Assembly: GCF_001547895.1 (NCBI RefSeq)
Contig: NZ_AP014627.1
Span: 4,901,501 to 4,965,500 of the forward strand
Origin: Pseudomonas sp. Os17
Lineage (GTDB): Bacteria; Pseudomonadota; Gammaproteobacteria; Pseudomonadales; Pseudomonadaceae
Direction: 5' to 3'
DNA length: 64,000 nt
The notes beneath the pieces are model-generated. The model was not told where the DNA came from, searched no databases, and saw nothing but the letters and a program-made list of their open reading frames with translations. Each line of letters opens with the position of its first letter. Position 1 is the stretch's first letter. Positions 46,602 through 55,890 of the stretch are shown here, piece by piece. The translations under genes were made by a program, and so were the position numbers.

Positions 46602-46695
46602 GTAAAATCCACACCCTGAGACCGAATAAAAAAGATAACCAGCATTACCCCTCTTAGATACATCCAGCTTTCAACACACCACACAGCGATAGAAA

Positions 46696-47658
46696 CTAAG
46701 TTTCTCCCTCAAGAAAATGTTTGGCCGTAAGAATAAGCGCCGAATCTACACTGACAGGCGGAACCCACCCCAACAGTTCGCGATTTTTTGCAATATCAAC
46801 TTGAAGCGAACCACATAATCGCTGAGAAAGTGATGTCCTTCCTAACAGACCAGCAAAAAATGTCAAAATACCGCTCGGCACCGGCAATAAGCGAGCAGGC
46901 TTACCCAGTGCATCCCCCATCTTTCTCATCAATGCAGTAGTTGATAGATCGTCCCCATCACTAACCAAAAAAACTTGATTTGCGGCCTCGGGATGATTAA
47001 TGCAAGTTACAATTAGGTCTACCAAATTATCCAATGCCACTAAGCTTCTTCGATTGTGTATGGAGCCGAAGGGTAAGGGAACTCCTTTATACAAGTACTG
47101 CATCATAGTCAAAAAATTCGCCTTAACTCCGGGACCATAAACAAGCGGTGGACGAATGATCACTACCTCCATCCCCGTTTGCGAGGCAATACTTAAAAGT
47201 CCTTTTTCCGCCTCCATCTTCGAGATGCCATAAGGGTCAAGCGGGAGTAACTCTGAATCGGCAGTATAGGGGATACCGAGTGACGTCCCCTCACCATTGA
47301 CTTTGATGGAGCTGATAAATATAAAACGACGCACTCCTCTTTGGGCTGCTTGTCGCGCCAGTTTTAGCGTTCCTTCCACATTCACCTTTCGAAACGAAGC
47401 AAGAGGATCCACAGAGAACTCTTGCATCACATGAACACGGGCTGCTGCATGTATGACAACATCACAATCGGGCAGAATCTGAGTCCAATCAGTAGCACCA
47501 TCTATCTGGTTGATCTGAACTGCATTCGTAGTGGCTGCTAAGCCCTGCAATGGCTTGCGTATTGCGACGGTTAATTGATGAGCTGAAATACTAGACAAGC
47601 GCTCAACAACAGCCCGTCCTACAAAACCGGAAGCGCCCGTCAAAAGGACTCTACTCAT
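46696..47658 (-). CDS. NAD-dependent epimerase/4-keto reductase, WbpV/WbpK-like
   Basis: A 320-residue short-chain dehydrogenase of the extended type. The Rossmann motif is LLTGASGFVGRAVVERL, the catalytic Ser is in FISSIKVNG and the YxxxK pair is in LDPYGISKMEAEK. Relatives in the WbpV/WbpK group reduce the 4-keto product of WbpM to UDP-QuiNAc or UDP-FucNAc. It is upstream of wbpL and wbpM, so together they form an initiating module. Which sugar is made is not decidable here. AT-rich compared with its surroundings. Confidence 0.85.
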   Translation of the reverse strand: MSRVLLTGASGFVGRAVVERLSSISAHQLTVAIRKPLQGLAATTNAVQINQIDGATDWTQILPDCDVVIHAAARVHVMQEFSVDPLASFRKVNVEGTLKLARQAAQRGVRRFIFISSIKVNGEGTSLGIPYTADSELLPLDPYGISKMEAEKGLLSIASQTGMEVVIIRPPLVYGPGVKANFLTMMQYLYKGVPLPFGSIHNRRSLVALDNLVDLIVTCINHPEAANQVFLVSDGDDLSTTALMRKMGDALGKPARLLPVPSGILTFFAGLLGRTSLSQRLCGSLQVDIAKNRELLGWVPPVSVDSALILTAKHFLEGET

Positions 47659-48028
47659 GATTTAACATACCTTACTCAACACGACGCTACAGAATAACAG
47701 CTGAAAAACTTGAAATTTCATTATGCGCTTGCAAGGGCATGGCGAACCAAGCCCTTCATGAAACACCAAAATCCGAAAAAATAAAATCTACGAATAACTC
47801 ACTACAGCCAACGCCCACCTGAATAGATGAGTACTACACAAAGCCTAAATAAAGATCAAAACTCGAAAAGGCTAAGCGCCCCCCCTAAAAAACAATCAAG
47901 AAAAATCAAACCATATAATCTATGCAACAGGGGGCACTTCGCCAAGCCATCTCACAACAACATTCTTTATAACTACAAGGCTAAATAATAGAATAAACTT
48001 ATAAAGCAAAAATCACATAGCCTTTAAA
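47659..48028. other. AT-rich noncoding spacer between WbpV-like gene and ihfB
   Basis: This 370-base stretch has no credible gene. It is much more AT-rich than the chromosome around it, with A-runs and TATAAT-like words. An inverted repeat AAGGGC / GCCCTT lies at 47733-47756. I find no JUMPstart/ops element. It marks the place where P. aeruginosa has wzz and the O-antigen genes. Confidence 0.6.
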
Positions 48029-48316
48029 TCATTCCTCATCTTCATTCACCCGATCTCTGAGCTCTTTACCAGGCTTGAAATGTGGAACGAATTTTCCATC
48101 CAAACTAACTGATTGACCCGTTTTTGGATTCCGACCTACCCGAGGAGCCCGATAGTGAAGCGAAAAACTACCAAACCCGCGAATTTCAATCCGATCACCT
48201 GTAGCCAAACACTGAGACATTTGCTCAAGCATTGTCTTGATGGCCAACTCGACATCCTTAGATGACAGCAGCCCTTGATGGGTGACAATTCGTTCGATCA
48301 ACTCCGACTTCGTCAT
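48029..48316 (-). CDS. ihfB: Integration host factor beta subunit
   Basis: A 95-residue DNA-bending protein, half of the IHF heterodimer. The core is [23 protein letters not shown] and the DNA-intercalating arm is [23 protein letters not shown] shapes promoter DNA, especially for sigma54 genes, and helps recombination. The position close to rpsA is conserved in gamma-proteobacteria. Confidence 0.97.
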   Translation of the reverse strand: MTKSELIERIVTHQGLLSSKDVELAIKTMLEQMSQCLATGDRIEIRGFGSFSLHYRAPRVGRNPKTGQSVSLDGKFVPHFKPGKELRDRVNEDEE

Positions 48317-48457
48317 ATTTTTCCCTTCTTTTTCAAGCAGCTAGGTCAGTGCTCAAAAGGTTTTAGCACGCCCAGAAGGTTTTGAACAGCCCATGCGCAA
48401 AGCAGATACAAACTCAGCAGTCCATAAAAGAAGCAGCAGCCAAAATACAATATCTAC

Positions 48458-48746
48458 CTATCGACACACGACTAACATCGTTCGAGTCAGATGACCCGCC
48501 GGATTCCAACCAAAAGGGTAATTCCCCTCCTCATCCATGGAGTCGCGGGACTTGGTGATGACCTTGTATCCATCAGCCCTACACTCAAGCTCAGCACGCT
48601 CGTAACACTTGCTCCAGCCCACCCCCAATCCTGAACAGGCAATCTCTATACCGCTGCCCCCCCCCCCTACGAACTGCATGAGCCTTTACATTGGTCACAC
48701 ACCCGGCCGGGAGAAGAAGAAAAACAACAACACTCTGCCTGATCAT
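48458..48746 (-). pseudogene. Lipoprotein gene frameshifted at an 11-G tract (possibly phase-variable)
   Basis: ATG 48746 follows AAGGAAG and opens with a lipoprotein signal peptide (RQSVVVFLLLLPAGC, lipobox LPAGC). After about 27 codons the frame enters a run of 11 G (48667-48657) and terminates soon after. With 10 G the frame would continue into GGSGIEIACSGLGVGWSKCY and on to the stop at 48458, giving a 95-residue lipoprotein of a common Pseudomonas type (four Cys after the lipid site, ending MLVVCR). So the gene is off in this sequence by one base, through slippage in the cell or a homopolymer error. Confidence 0.7.
48657..48667. repeat. Homopolymer tract of 11 C/G
   Basis: Eleven consecutive C on the plus strand (G in the coding sense) inside the lipoprotein gene. 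It is the longest mononucleotide run I notice in the window and is a typical slippage site. Confidence 0.95.
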
Positions 48747-48891
48747 GCTCTTCCTTAGGACAGCCAGCGCCGCCCGGGCAACACACCGTTAGACTAAAAG
48801 TCTTAGACCCAAAGGAGCCAGCCACTAAGAAAGAGACAACCCATTGCTAACATTGGTTTCCCCACTCTTTTCACCTCAAATCTCACGCACA

Positions 48892-48919
48892 AAAAAGGGC
48901 GACCGAAGTCGCCCTTTTT
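48892..48919 (-). terminator. Rho-independent terminator of rpsA
   Basis: Stem AAAAAGGGCGAC / GTCGCCCTTTTT around a four-base loop, followed on the minus strand by T-run. It closes the serC-rpsA array. Confidence 0.92.
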
Positions 48920-48934
48920 ATGGTCAAACAGAAC

Positions 48935-50629
48935 TTAGTTCTGTTTTTCCATCTGTGCACGCAGCAGGTCGCCCAGAGTGGTAGGACCAGCAGCGATATC
49001 CGAAGCAGCTGGCTTGTCGCGCAGGCTCTGGATAGCTTCTTTCTCGTCTTCAACGTCTTTCGACTTGATCGAGAGCTGGATTACACGGCTCTTACGGTCA
49101 ACGCTGATGATCTTGGCTTCAACTTCTTCGCCTTCTTTCAGAACGTTACGCGCATCTTCGATGCGGTCGCGGCTGATTTCGGAGGCTTTCAGAGTAGCTT
49201 CGATATCGTTAGCCAGGGTGATGATGGCGCCTTTGGCGTCAACTTCTTTTACAACACCCTTAACGATTGCGCCTTTGTCGTTCTCTTGAACGTACTCGGA
49301 GAACGGATCGCTTTCCAGCTGCTTGATACCCAGGGAGATACGCTCGCGCTCTGGGTCAACCGACAGGATAACGGTGTCCAGCTCGTCGCCCTTCTTGAAG
49401 CGACGTACGGCTTCTTCGCCCACTTCGTTCCAGGAGATGTCGGACAGGTGAACCAGACCGTCGATGCCGCCGTCCAGACCAATGAAGATACCGAAATCGG
49501 TGATCGACTTGATGGTGCCGGAGATTTTATCGCCCTTGTTGAATTGGCCAGAGAAGTCTTCCCATGGGTTGGACTTGCACTGCTTGATGCCGAGGGAGAT
49601 ACGACGACGCTCTTCGTCGATGTCCAGAACCATAACTTCCACTTCGTCGCCAACTTGTACGACTTTCGAAGGATGGATGTTCTTGTTGGTCCAGTCCATT
49701 TCCGAAACGTGTACCAGGCCTTCAACGCCCTCTTCCAGCTCAGCGAAGCAGCCGTAGTCGGTCAGGTTGGTTACACGCGCGGTAACGCGGGTGCTTTCTG
49801 GGTAACGAGCCTTGATAGCGACCCATGGATCTTCGCCCAGTTGCTTCAGACCCAAGGAAACACGATTGCGCTCGCGATCGTACTTCAGAACCTTGACATC
49901 GATCTCGTCACCAACGTTGACGATCTCGGATGGATGCTTGATGCGCTTCCAAGCCATGTCGGTGATGTGCAGCAAGCCATCGACGCCGCCCAGATCAACG
50001 AATGCGCCGTAGTCGGTGAGGTTCTTGACGATACCTTTGACTTGCTGACCTTCCTGCAGGGATTCCAGCAGAGCTTCACGCTCAGCGGAGTTCTCGGCTT
50101 CGAGGACGCTACGACGGGAAACGACAACGTTGTTGCGCTTCTGATCGAGTTTGATGACTTTAAACTCGAGCTCTTTGCCTTCCAGGTGCGTGGTATCGCG
50201 CACTGGACGGACGTCAACCAGAGAACCTGGCAGGAACGCACGGATGCCGTTAACGTCGACAGTGAAGCCGCCTTTAACCTTACCGTTGATAACGCCCTTG
50301 ACCACTTCTTCGGCTGCGAAGGCTGCTTCCAGAACGATCCAGCATTCAGCGCGCTTGGCTTTTTCACGGGAGAGCTTGGTTTCACCGAAACCGTCTTCAA
50401 CCGAATCCAGAGCAACGTGAACTTCATCACCAACATTGATGGACAGTTCGCCAGCATCGTTGTAGAACTGCTCAAGCGGGATCAGTGCTTCAGACTTCAG
50501 ACCAGCGTGAACTGTTACCCAACGCGCTTGGTAGTCGATGTCGACGATAACACCGGTGATGATGGAGCCTGCCTGAAGGTTCAGGGTTTTTAGGCTTTCT
50601 TCAAAGAGTTCCGCAAAGCTTTCGCTCAT
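48935..50629 (-). CDS. rpsA: 30S ribosomal protein S1
   Basis: The 564-residue protein has six S1 (OB-fold) repeats, for example [21 protein letters not shown] and [18 protein letters not shown], of which the first two bind the ribosome and the rest bind mRNA. S1 brings structured or leaderless-poor mRNAs to the 30S subunit. It lies downstream of cmk as in most gamma-proteobacteria, with its own upstream hairpin and terminator. Confidence 0.98.
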   Translation of the reverse strand: MSESFAELFEESLKTLNLQAGSIITGVIVDIDYQARWVTVHAGLKSEALIPLEQFYNDAGELSINVGDEVHVALDSVEDGFGETKLSREKAKRAECWIVLEAAFAAEEVVKGVINGKVKGGFTVDVNGIRAFLPGSLVDVRPVRDTTHLEGKELEFKVIKLDQKRNNVVVSRRSVLEAENSAEREALLESLQEGQQVKGIVKNLTDYGAFVDLGGVDGLLHITDMAWKRIKHPSEIVNVGDEIDVKVLKYDRERNRVSLGLKQLGEDPWVAIKARYPESTRVTARVTNLTDYGCFAELEEGVEGLVHVSEMDWTNKNIHPSKVVQVGDEVEVMVLDIDEERRRISLGIKQCKSNPWEDFSGQFNKGDKISGTIKSITDFGIFIGLDGGIDGLVHLSDISWNEVGEEAVRRFKKGDELDTVILSVDPERERISLGIKQLESDPFSEYVQENDKGAIVKGVVKEVDAKGAIITLANDIEATLKASEISRDRIEDARNVLKEGEEVEAKIISVDRKSRVIQLSIKSKDVEDEKEAIQSLRDKPAASDIAAGPTTLGDLLRAQMEKQN

Positions 50630-50708
50630 TTTAATTCCTGTTGATAAGGGCGAAGAATACGCCCATCTGCCACATCCCAGACAATGTGGGTTACGTTCAT
50701 ATAAAAGA

Positions 50709-50744
50709 AAGATCGCAGGACTATGACTGGTCCCCCGCGATCTT
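50709..50744 (-). terminator. Terminator or attenuator between cmk and rpsA
   Basis: AAGATCGC (50709-50716) pairs with GCGATCTT (50737-50744), with a G/C extension of the stem. On the minus strand a T-rich tail follows (TTTCTTTTAT). It lies just past the stop of cmk, so rpsA probably has an extra promoter of its own. Confidence 0.75.
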
Positions 50745-50750
50745 CCTTGT

Positions 50751-51440
50751 TCACCCGGCGATATCGCGAATGGCGATCTCGCTCAGAATGCGTTGCAACA
50801 CCTGATCGATGGACAACTCCGTAGAATCCAGCTGTATGGCGTCGGCCGCCGGCTTGAGCGGGGCCACCGCTCGCTGGGTATCGCGCTCATCGCGCGCACG
50901 AATCTCATCTAGCAGACTGGACAGACTAACACCATCGACTTTCCCCTTCAACTGCAAGTAACGTCGACGAGCACGCTCCTCGGCACTGGCAGTGAGGAAA
51001 ATTTTTAACGGCGCATCCGGAAACACCACTGTCCCCATATCGCGACCATCCGCAACCAGCCCCGGCGGCTCCTGAAAAGCTCGCTGACGCTGCAACAAGG
51101 CATCACGCACGGCCGGCAGCGCCGCGACCTGAGAAGCCCAGGAACCAACCTGCTCATTACGCAGATCATCAGTTACATCATCGCCCTCGAGAATGATTCT
51201 CTGCGGATGATTTTCGGTGGCGCCAAGAAACTGCACATCAAGATGCGCCGCCAGCAACTTAAGCGACTCTTCGTTGGTCAGGTCGACCCCATGATTGCGT
51301 GCCGCGAACGCCAGCAACCGGTACAAAGCGCCGGAATCCAGCAAGCACCACCCCAAATGCTTGGCCAACTTGCCGGCAATGGTGCCCTTGCCGGAACCGC
51401 TGGGCCCGTCGATGGTGATTACAGGCGCCTTGATATTCAC
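50751..51440 (-). CDS. cmk: Cytidylate kinase
   Basis: A 229-residue kinase that phosphorylates CMP and dCMP with ATP. P-loop GPSGSGKGT is at the N-terminus, followed by [13 protein letters not shown] and [28 protein letters not shown] 51440 overlaps the stop of tyrA-aroA by four bases (GTGA), which suggests translational coupling. It precedes rpsA. Confidence 0.95.
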   Translation of the reverse strand: MNIKAPVITIDGPSGSGKGTIAGKLAKHLGWCLLDSGALYRLLAFAARNHGVDLTNEESLKLLAAHLDVQFLGATENHPQRIILEGDDVTDDLRNEQVGSWASQVAALPAVRDALLQRQRAFQEPPGLVADGRDMGTVVFPDAPLKIFLTASAEERARRRYLQLKGKVDGVSLSSLLDEIRARDERDTQRAVAPLKPAADAIQLDSTELSIDQVLQRILSEIAIRDIAG

Positions 51441-53680
51441 GACTGAGCCTCTTGTGCAACCCGAATCCCCACCTGCGCGCACAGCGCGAGAAAATTCGGG
51501 AACGAAGTCGCGACGTTCGCGCAGTCGTGAATACGAATCGGCGCATTGGCCCGCAACGAGGCAACACTGAAGGCCATGGCAATACGGTGATCGCCGTGAC
51601 CGTGCACTTCGCCCCCGCCGATCTGCCCACCATCAATGATGATGCCGTCCGGAGTCGGCTCGCACTTGACCCCCAAGGTCAACAGGCCGTCAGCCATGAC
51701 CTGGATGCGGTCAGATTCCTTGACCCGCAGCTCTTCCGCGCCGCGCAGCACAGTGCGTCCTTCAGCGCAGGCCGCCGCCACGAACAACACAGGGAATTCA
51801 TCAATTGCCAGCGGTACCAATTCCTCGGGAATCTCGATCCCCTTGAGTTTGGCTGCGCGCACATGCAGATCCGCAACAGGCTCACCGCCGACTTCGCGCT
51901 GGTTCTCCAGACGAATATCAGCACCCATCAGCCGCAAGATATCGATTACGCCAGTACGGGTCGGGTTGATACCCACGTGCTCAAGCACCAGCTCCGAACC
52001 TTCGGCGATCGACGCCGCGACCAGGAAGAACGCTGCAGAGGAGATATCTGCCGGCACTTCAATATGAGTCGCCTTGAGCTTGCCGCCGGATTCAACCGAA
52101 GCGGTTGCACCGTCGACATTCACCGAGTAACCGAAGCCTCGCAGCATGCGCTCGGTGTGATCGCGAGTCGGCGCAGGCTCGGTGACGGTGGTCTTCCCAT
52201 CGGCGTACAAACCGGCCAACAGCAGGCACGACTTAACCTGGGCACTGGCCATTGGCAAGGTATAGGTCAGCCCCTTGAGCTTGTGGCCACCGCGAATCAC
52301 CATCGGTGGACGCCCTTCGGCCGCCGTCTCGATCACCGCCCCCATTTCCCGCAGCGGATTGGCCACGCGGTTCATTGGGCGCTTGGACAGAGAAGGATCC
52401 CCCGTCAGAGTGCTGTCGAAGCTCTGTGCAGCCAGCAAACCGGAGAGCAGACGCATCGAAGTACCGGAGTTGCCCAGGTAGATCGGGCCCGGTGCCGGCT
52501 TCAAGCCATGCAACCCCACGCCATGGATGGTCACACGCCCATGGTGCGGCCCCTCGATGACCACCCCCATGTCGCGAAATGCCTGCAACGTGGCCAAGGC
52601 ATCTTCACCCTCGAGGAAACCCTCGACTTCAGTGGTGCCTTCAGCCAGGGAGCCGAGCATGATCGAACGGTGGGAAATCGACTTGTCGCCCGGTACACGA
52701 ATCCGCCCAGACAGGCGGCCACCAGGATTTGCCAGGAAAATCAGATCGTTGGAGTTCATAGCGTCCACATAGGCCCGGCGGGCCAGGATTTTACCGAAAT
52801 GCTCGCGGGCAACCCGGGCGCGAGTGAATACGCCCAACAACTGATGCCCGTCCCCTGCATCGACCGCATCGCGCAGGGCGTCGAGGTCGTTGCGAAATGT
52901 ATCGAGTGTGCGCAGAACCGCTTCGCGATTGGCGAGGAAGATGTCGTGCCACATGACCGGGTCGCTGCCGGCGATTCTCGTGAAATCGCGGAACCCGCCC
53001 GCAGCGTAACGGAAGATGTCGAGATTTTCACTGCGCTTGGCCAGCGAATCCACCAGGCCGAATGCCAGCAAGTGCGGCAAGTGACTGGTGGCCGCCAGGA
53101 CCTCGTCATGGCGCTCGACCTGCATGTGTTCAACATCCGCCCCCAGTTCACGCCAAAGCCTGTCGACCAGGTCCAGCGCATCCGGATCGGTTTGCTCCAG
53201 AGGCGTCAGGATCACTTTATGGCGACGGAACAGCTGGGCATTGGAGGCTTCGACACCGCTCTGCTCGGAGCCGGCAATCGGATGCCCGGGGACGAAGCGC
53301 GCCGGCATGCCAGCAAACGCCTCTTGTGCCGCGCGCACCACATTACCCTTGGCACTGCCGACATCGGTCAGCACCGCCTGCCCCAGATCCATCCTGGCCA
53401 ACAGCGCCAGAAGCTTTTCCATGGCCAGGATCGGCACGGCCAGCTGAATCACATCGGCCCCCTGGCAAGCCAGAGCCAGATCCTCTTCACAGCGATCCAC
53501 AACCCCCAGCTCAACCGCCAACTGGCGGGACTGCGGGTCCAGATCGACACCGACCACTTCGCGGCACACGCCACTTTCGCGCAACCCCTTAGCGAAGGAG
53601 CCGCCAATCAATCCCAGACCGATCACCACCAGGCGACCGATCATAGGTACAGCAGATTGCGTTGGAATGACATCAACCAC
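51437..53680 (-). CDS. Fused prephenate dehydrogenase / EPSP synthase (TyrA-AroA)
   Basis: A 747-residue two-enzyme fusion. The N-terminal third is prephenate dehydrogenase (NAD motif [31 protein letters not shown]), for tyrosine; the C-terminal part is EPSP synthase ([56 protein letters not shown]), for chorismate. GTG 53680 overlaps the hisC stop and has AAGG nine bases upstream; ATG 53644 without a ribosome site is the alternative (735 residues). The fusion is a known Pseudomonas trait. The AroA half resembles the class II (CP4-like) type. Confidence 0.95.
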   Translation of the reverse strand: MVDVIPTQSAVPMIGRLVVIGLGLIGGSFAKGLRESGVCREVVGVDLDPQSRQLAVELGVVDRCEEDLALACQGADVIQLAVPILAMEKLLALLARMDLGQAVLTDVGSAKGNVVRAAQEAFAGMPARFVPGHPIAGSEQSGVEASNAQLFRRHKVILTPLEQTDPDALDLVDRLWRELGADVEHMQVERHDEVLAATSHLPHLLAFGLVDSLAKRSENLDIFRYAAGGFRDFTRIAGSDPVMWHDIFLANREAVLRTLDTFRNDLDALRDAVDAGDGHQLLGVFTRARVAREHFGKILARRAYVDAMNSNDLIFLANPGGRLSGRIRVPGDKSISHRSIMLGSLAEGTTEVEGFLEGEDALATLQAFRDMGVVIEGPHHGRVTIHGVGLHGLKPAPGPIYLGNSGTSMRLLSGLLAAQSFDSTLTGDPSLSKRPMNRVANPLREMGAVIETAAEGRPPMVIRGGHKLKGLTYTLPMASAQVKSCLLLAGLYADGKTTVTEPAPTRDHTERMLRGFGYSVNVDGATASVESGGKLKATHIEVPADISSAAFFLVAASIAEGSELVLEHVGINPTRTGVIDILRLMGADIRLENQREVGGEPVADLHVRAAKLKGIEIPEELVPLAIDEFPVLFVAAACAEGRTVLRGAEELRVKESDRIQVMADGLLTLGVKCEPTPDGIIIDGGQIGGGEVHGHGDHRIAMAFSVASLRANAPIRIHDCANVATSFPNFLALCAQVGIRVAQEAQS

Positions 53681-54785
53681 GAGCCAGAACCTTGGCCAAA
53701 GCCTCAAGGAAACGTGTGTTTTCCGCCGGCAAGCCGATGGTGACGCGCAAATGGTTAGGCATCCCGTAGTTAGCCACCGGACGCACAATCACCCCTTCAC
53801 GCAACAAGCCCTGAAACACGGGGGCAGCCTCGCGCCCCACATCCACGGCAATGAAGTTGCCCTTGGACGCAATCCAGCTCAAGCCCAGATCACCGAACCC
53901 GGCCTCCAGCTGCTGCATGCCCGCCTCATTCAAACGACGGCTCTCAACCAGGTAATCCCCATCCTGCAACGCGGCACAAGCCGCCGCCAGGGCCAGGCTG
54001 TTGACGTTGAACGGCTGACGGACTCGGTTCAGCACATCCGCCACCACCGGGGTCGAAAGACCATAACCGACCCGCAGGGCCGCCAGGCCATAGGCCTTGG
54101 AGAAGGTCCGCGATACCAGCAGGTTCGGGTAGGCCGCCAGGAAGTCCAGGCCGTCCGGCAGATCGCTGCCTTCGGCGTACTCGATATAGGCTTCGTCCAG
54201 TACCACCAGCACATGAGCCGGGACGTCCTGCAGAAACTCATCCAGTTCTTCGGCACCGAACCAGGTACCGGTCGGGTTGTTCGGGTTGGCAATGAACACC
54301 ACACGGGTCTGCTCATTGATGGCCTTGAGCATGGCCGGCAAGTCATGCCCCCAATTCCTGGCCGGAACCACACGCGCCGCGGCCCCCACCGCCTGGGTCA
54401 CGATGGGATAGACGGCAAAGGCATGCTCGCTGAACACCGCATTCAGTCCTGGCGCCAGGTAGGCCCGCGCCACCAGCTCAAGGATGTCGTTGGAGCCGTT
54501 GCCCAGAGTGACCTGCTGGATATCCACGCCGCAGCGTTCGGCCAGCAGGGATTTGAGGGCAAAGCCGTTGCCATCGGGATAACGGGTCAATTCCGCCAGC
54601 TCGTCACGAATCGCCGCCAGCGCCTTGGGGCTGGCGCCCAGCGGGTTTTCATTACTCGCCAGCTTGACGATGGTGGCCGGATCGATGTCCAGCTCACGGG
54701 CCAGTTCGTCCACGGGCTTGCCCGGAACGTAAGGCGAAAGTTGTTGCACGCCTGGTTGTGCCAGTGCGAGGAAGTCGCCACTCAT
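53673..54785 (-). CDS. hisC: Histidinol-phosphate / aromatic aminotransferase
   Basis: A 370-residue PLP enzyme of the HisC family: NENPLGASPKAL at the N-terminus, ANPNNPTGTWF, DEAYIEYAEGSDLP, and RTFSKAYGLAALRVGYG with the PLP lysine. Its place between pheA and tyrA-aroA suggests that it also transaminates phenylpyruvate or 4-hydroxyphenylpyruvate, as known for related enzymes. ATG 54785 gives the right N-terminus. It starts 10 bases after pheA. Confidence 0.94.
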   Translation of the reverse strand: MSGDFLALAQPGVQQLSPYVPGKPVDELARELDIDPATIVKLASNENPLGASPKALAAIRDELAELTRYPDGNGFALKSLLAERCGVDIQQVTLGNGSNDILELVARAYLAPGLNAVFSEHAFAVYPIVTQAVGAAARVVPARNWGHDLPAMLKAINEQTRVVFIANPNNPTGTWFGAEELDEFLQDVPAHVLVVLDEAYIEYAEGSDLPDGLDFLAAYPNLLVSRTFSKAYGLAALRVGYGLSTPVVADVLNRVRQPFNVNSLALAAACAALQDGDYLVESRRLNEAGMQQLEAGFGDLGLSWIASKGNFIAVDVGREAAPVFQGLLREGVIVRPVANYGMPNHLRVTIGLPAENTRFLEALAKVLARG

Positions 54786-54795
54786 TGTTAAAGCC

Positions 54796-55890
54796 TCAGA
54801 GAACCGCTTTCGGGTAGGAACCCAGCACCTTGAGTGCCACTGCTTCCTGACTGATCTTCTCCAGCACATCCTTGATCAACGGATCACGGTGGTGGCCAAC
54901 GAAGTCGATGAAGAACACATAGGTCCATTTGCCGCTGCGCGAGGGTCGGGTCTCGATGCGCGTTAGGTCGATACCGTTGTCGTGGAACGGCACCAGCAAC
55001 TCGTGCAGGGCACCGGGCTTGTTGCTCATGGAGACAATGATCGAAGTCTTGTCGTCGCCGGTCGGCGGCACTTCCTGATTACCGATCATCAGGAAGCGCG
55101 TGGAGTTGTCCGGACGATCCTCGATCTTCTCTGCCAGGCGCGTCAGCCCATACAGACCCGCAGCCATGTCGCCGGCGATGGCCGCCGAGTTCCATTCGCC
55201 CTTGACCCGTTTGGCCGCCTCAGCGTTGCTGGACACCGCCACGCGCTCGACATTCGGATAATGGGCGTCCAGCCACTTGCGGCACTGGGCCAGGGACTGG
55301 GCATGGGAGTAGATACGACTGATGCTGTCGGTCTTGGTGTTCTCGCCCACCAGCAGATGGTGGTGGATACGCAGCTCGACTTCGCCGCAGATCACCATGT
55401 CGTGTTCGAGGAAGCTGTCGAGGGTATGGTTGACCGCGCCCTCGGTGGAGTTCTCCACCGGCACCACGCCGAAATTGACCGCGCCGGCCGCCACTTCGCG
55501 GAACACCTCGTCGATCGCCGCCATCGGCTTGCTGATCACGGCGTGACCGAAGTGCTTCATGGCCGCTGCCTGGGTGAAGGTACCTTCAGGGCCGAGGTAA
55601 GCCACTTTCAGCGGCTGCTCCAAGGCCAGGCACGAAGACATGATTTCGCGAAACAAACGCGCCATCTCTTCGTTGCCCAGCGGCCCCTGGTTGCGCTCCA
55701 TGACACGCTTGAGCACCTGAGCTTCACGCTCGGGACGATAGAACACCGGCACTTCGCCTTCTGCCAGGGAAGCCATCTTCACCCGGGCAACTTCCTGGGC
55801 ACACCGCGCACGCTCACTGATCAACTCCAGGACCTTCTCGTCCAGAGCATCGATGCGCAGGCGCAGGGCCTTGAGTTCTTGCTCAGACAT
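54796..55890 (-). CDS. pheA: Chorismate mutase / prephenate dehydratase (P-protein)
   Basis: A 364-residue bifunctional enzyme of phenylalanine synthesis. An AroQ chorismate mutase domain (residues 1-90) is followed by the prephenate dehydratase domain (YLGPEGTFTQAAAMKHFG, VPVENSTEGAV, STRFLMIG) and a C-terminal ACT domain (NKPGALHELL, IETRPSRSGKW) that binds phenylalanine for feedback inhibition. ATG 55890 overlaps the serC stop (TGATG). Confidence 0.97.
   Translation of the reverse strand: MSEQELKALRLRIDALDEKVLELISERARCAQEVARVKMASLAEGEVPVFYRPEREAQVLKRVMERNQGPLGNEEMARLFREIMSSCLALEQPLKVAYLGPEGTFTQAAAMKHFGHAVISKPMAAIDEVFREVAAGAVNFGVVPVENSTEGAVNHTLDSFLEHDMVICGEVELRIHHHLLVGENTKTDSISRIYSHAQSLAQCRKWLDAHYPNVERVAVSSNAEAAKRVKGEWNSAAIAGDMAAGLYGLTRLAEKIEDRPDNSTRFLMIGNQEVPPTGDDKTSIIVSMSNKPGALHELLVPFHDNGIDLTRIETRPSRSGKWTYVFFIDFVGHHRDPLIKDVLEKISQEAVALKVLGSYPKAVL

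Noticed and set aside
47659..48028. JUMPstart/ops antiterminator element upstream of the O-antigen genes
   Set aside because: I looked for GGCGGTAGC-like words on the minus strand and found none.
48920..50593. Long plus-strand open frame of 557 codons
   Set aside because: It lies antisense over rpsA. The minus-strand S1 protein has six clear S1 repeats; the plus-strand product resembles nothing and reflects the reading of a GC-biased gene on the wrong strand.
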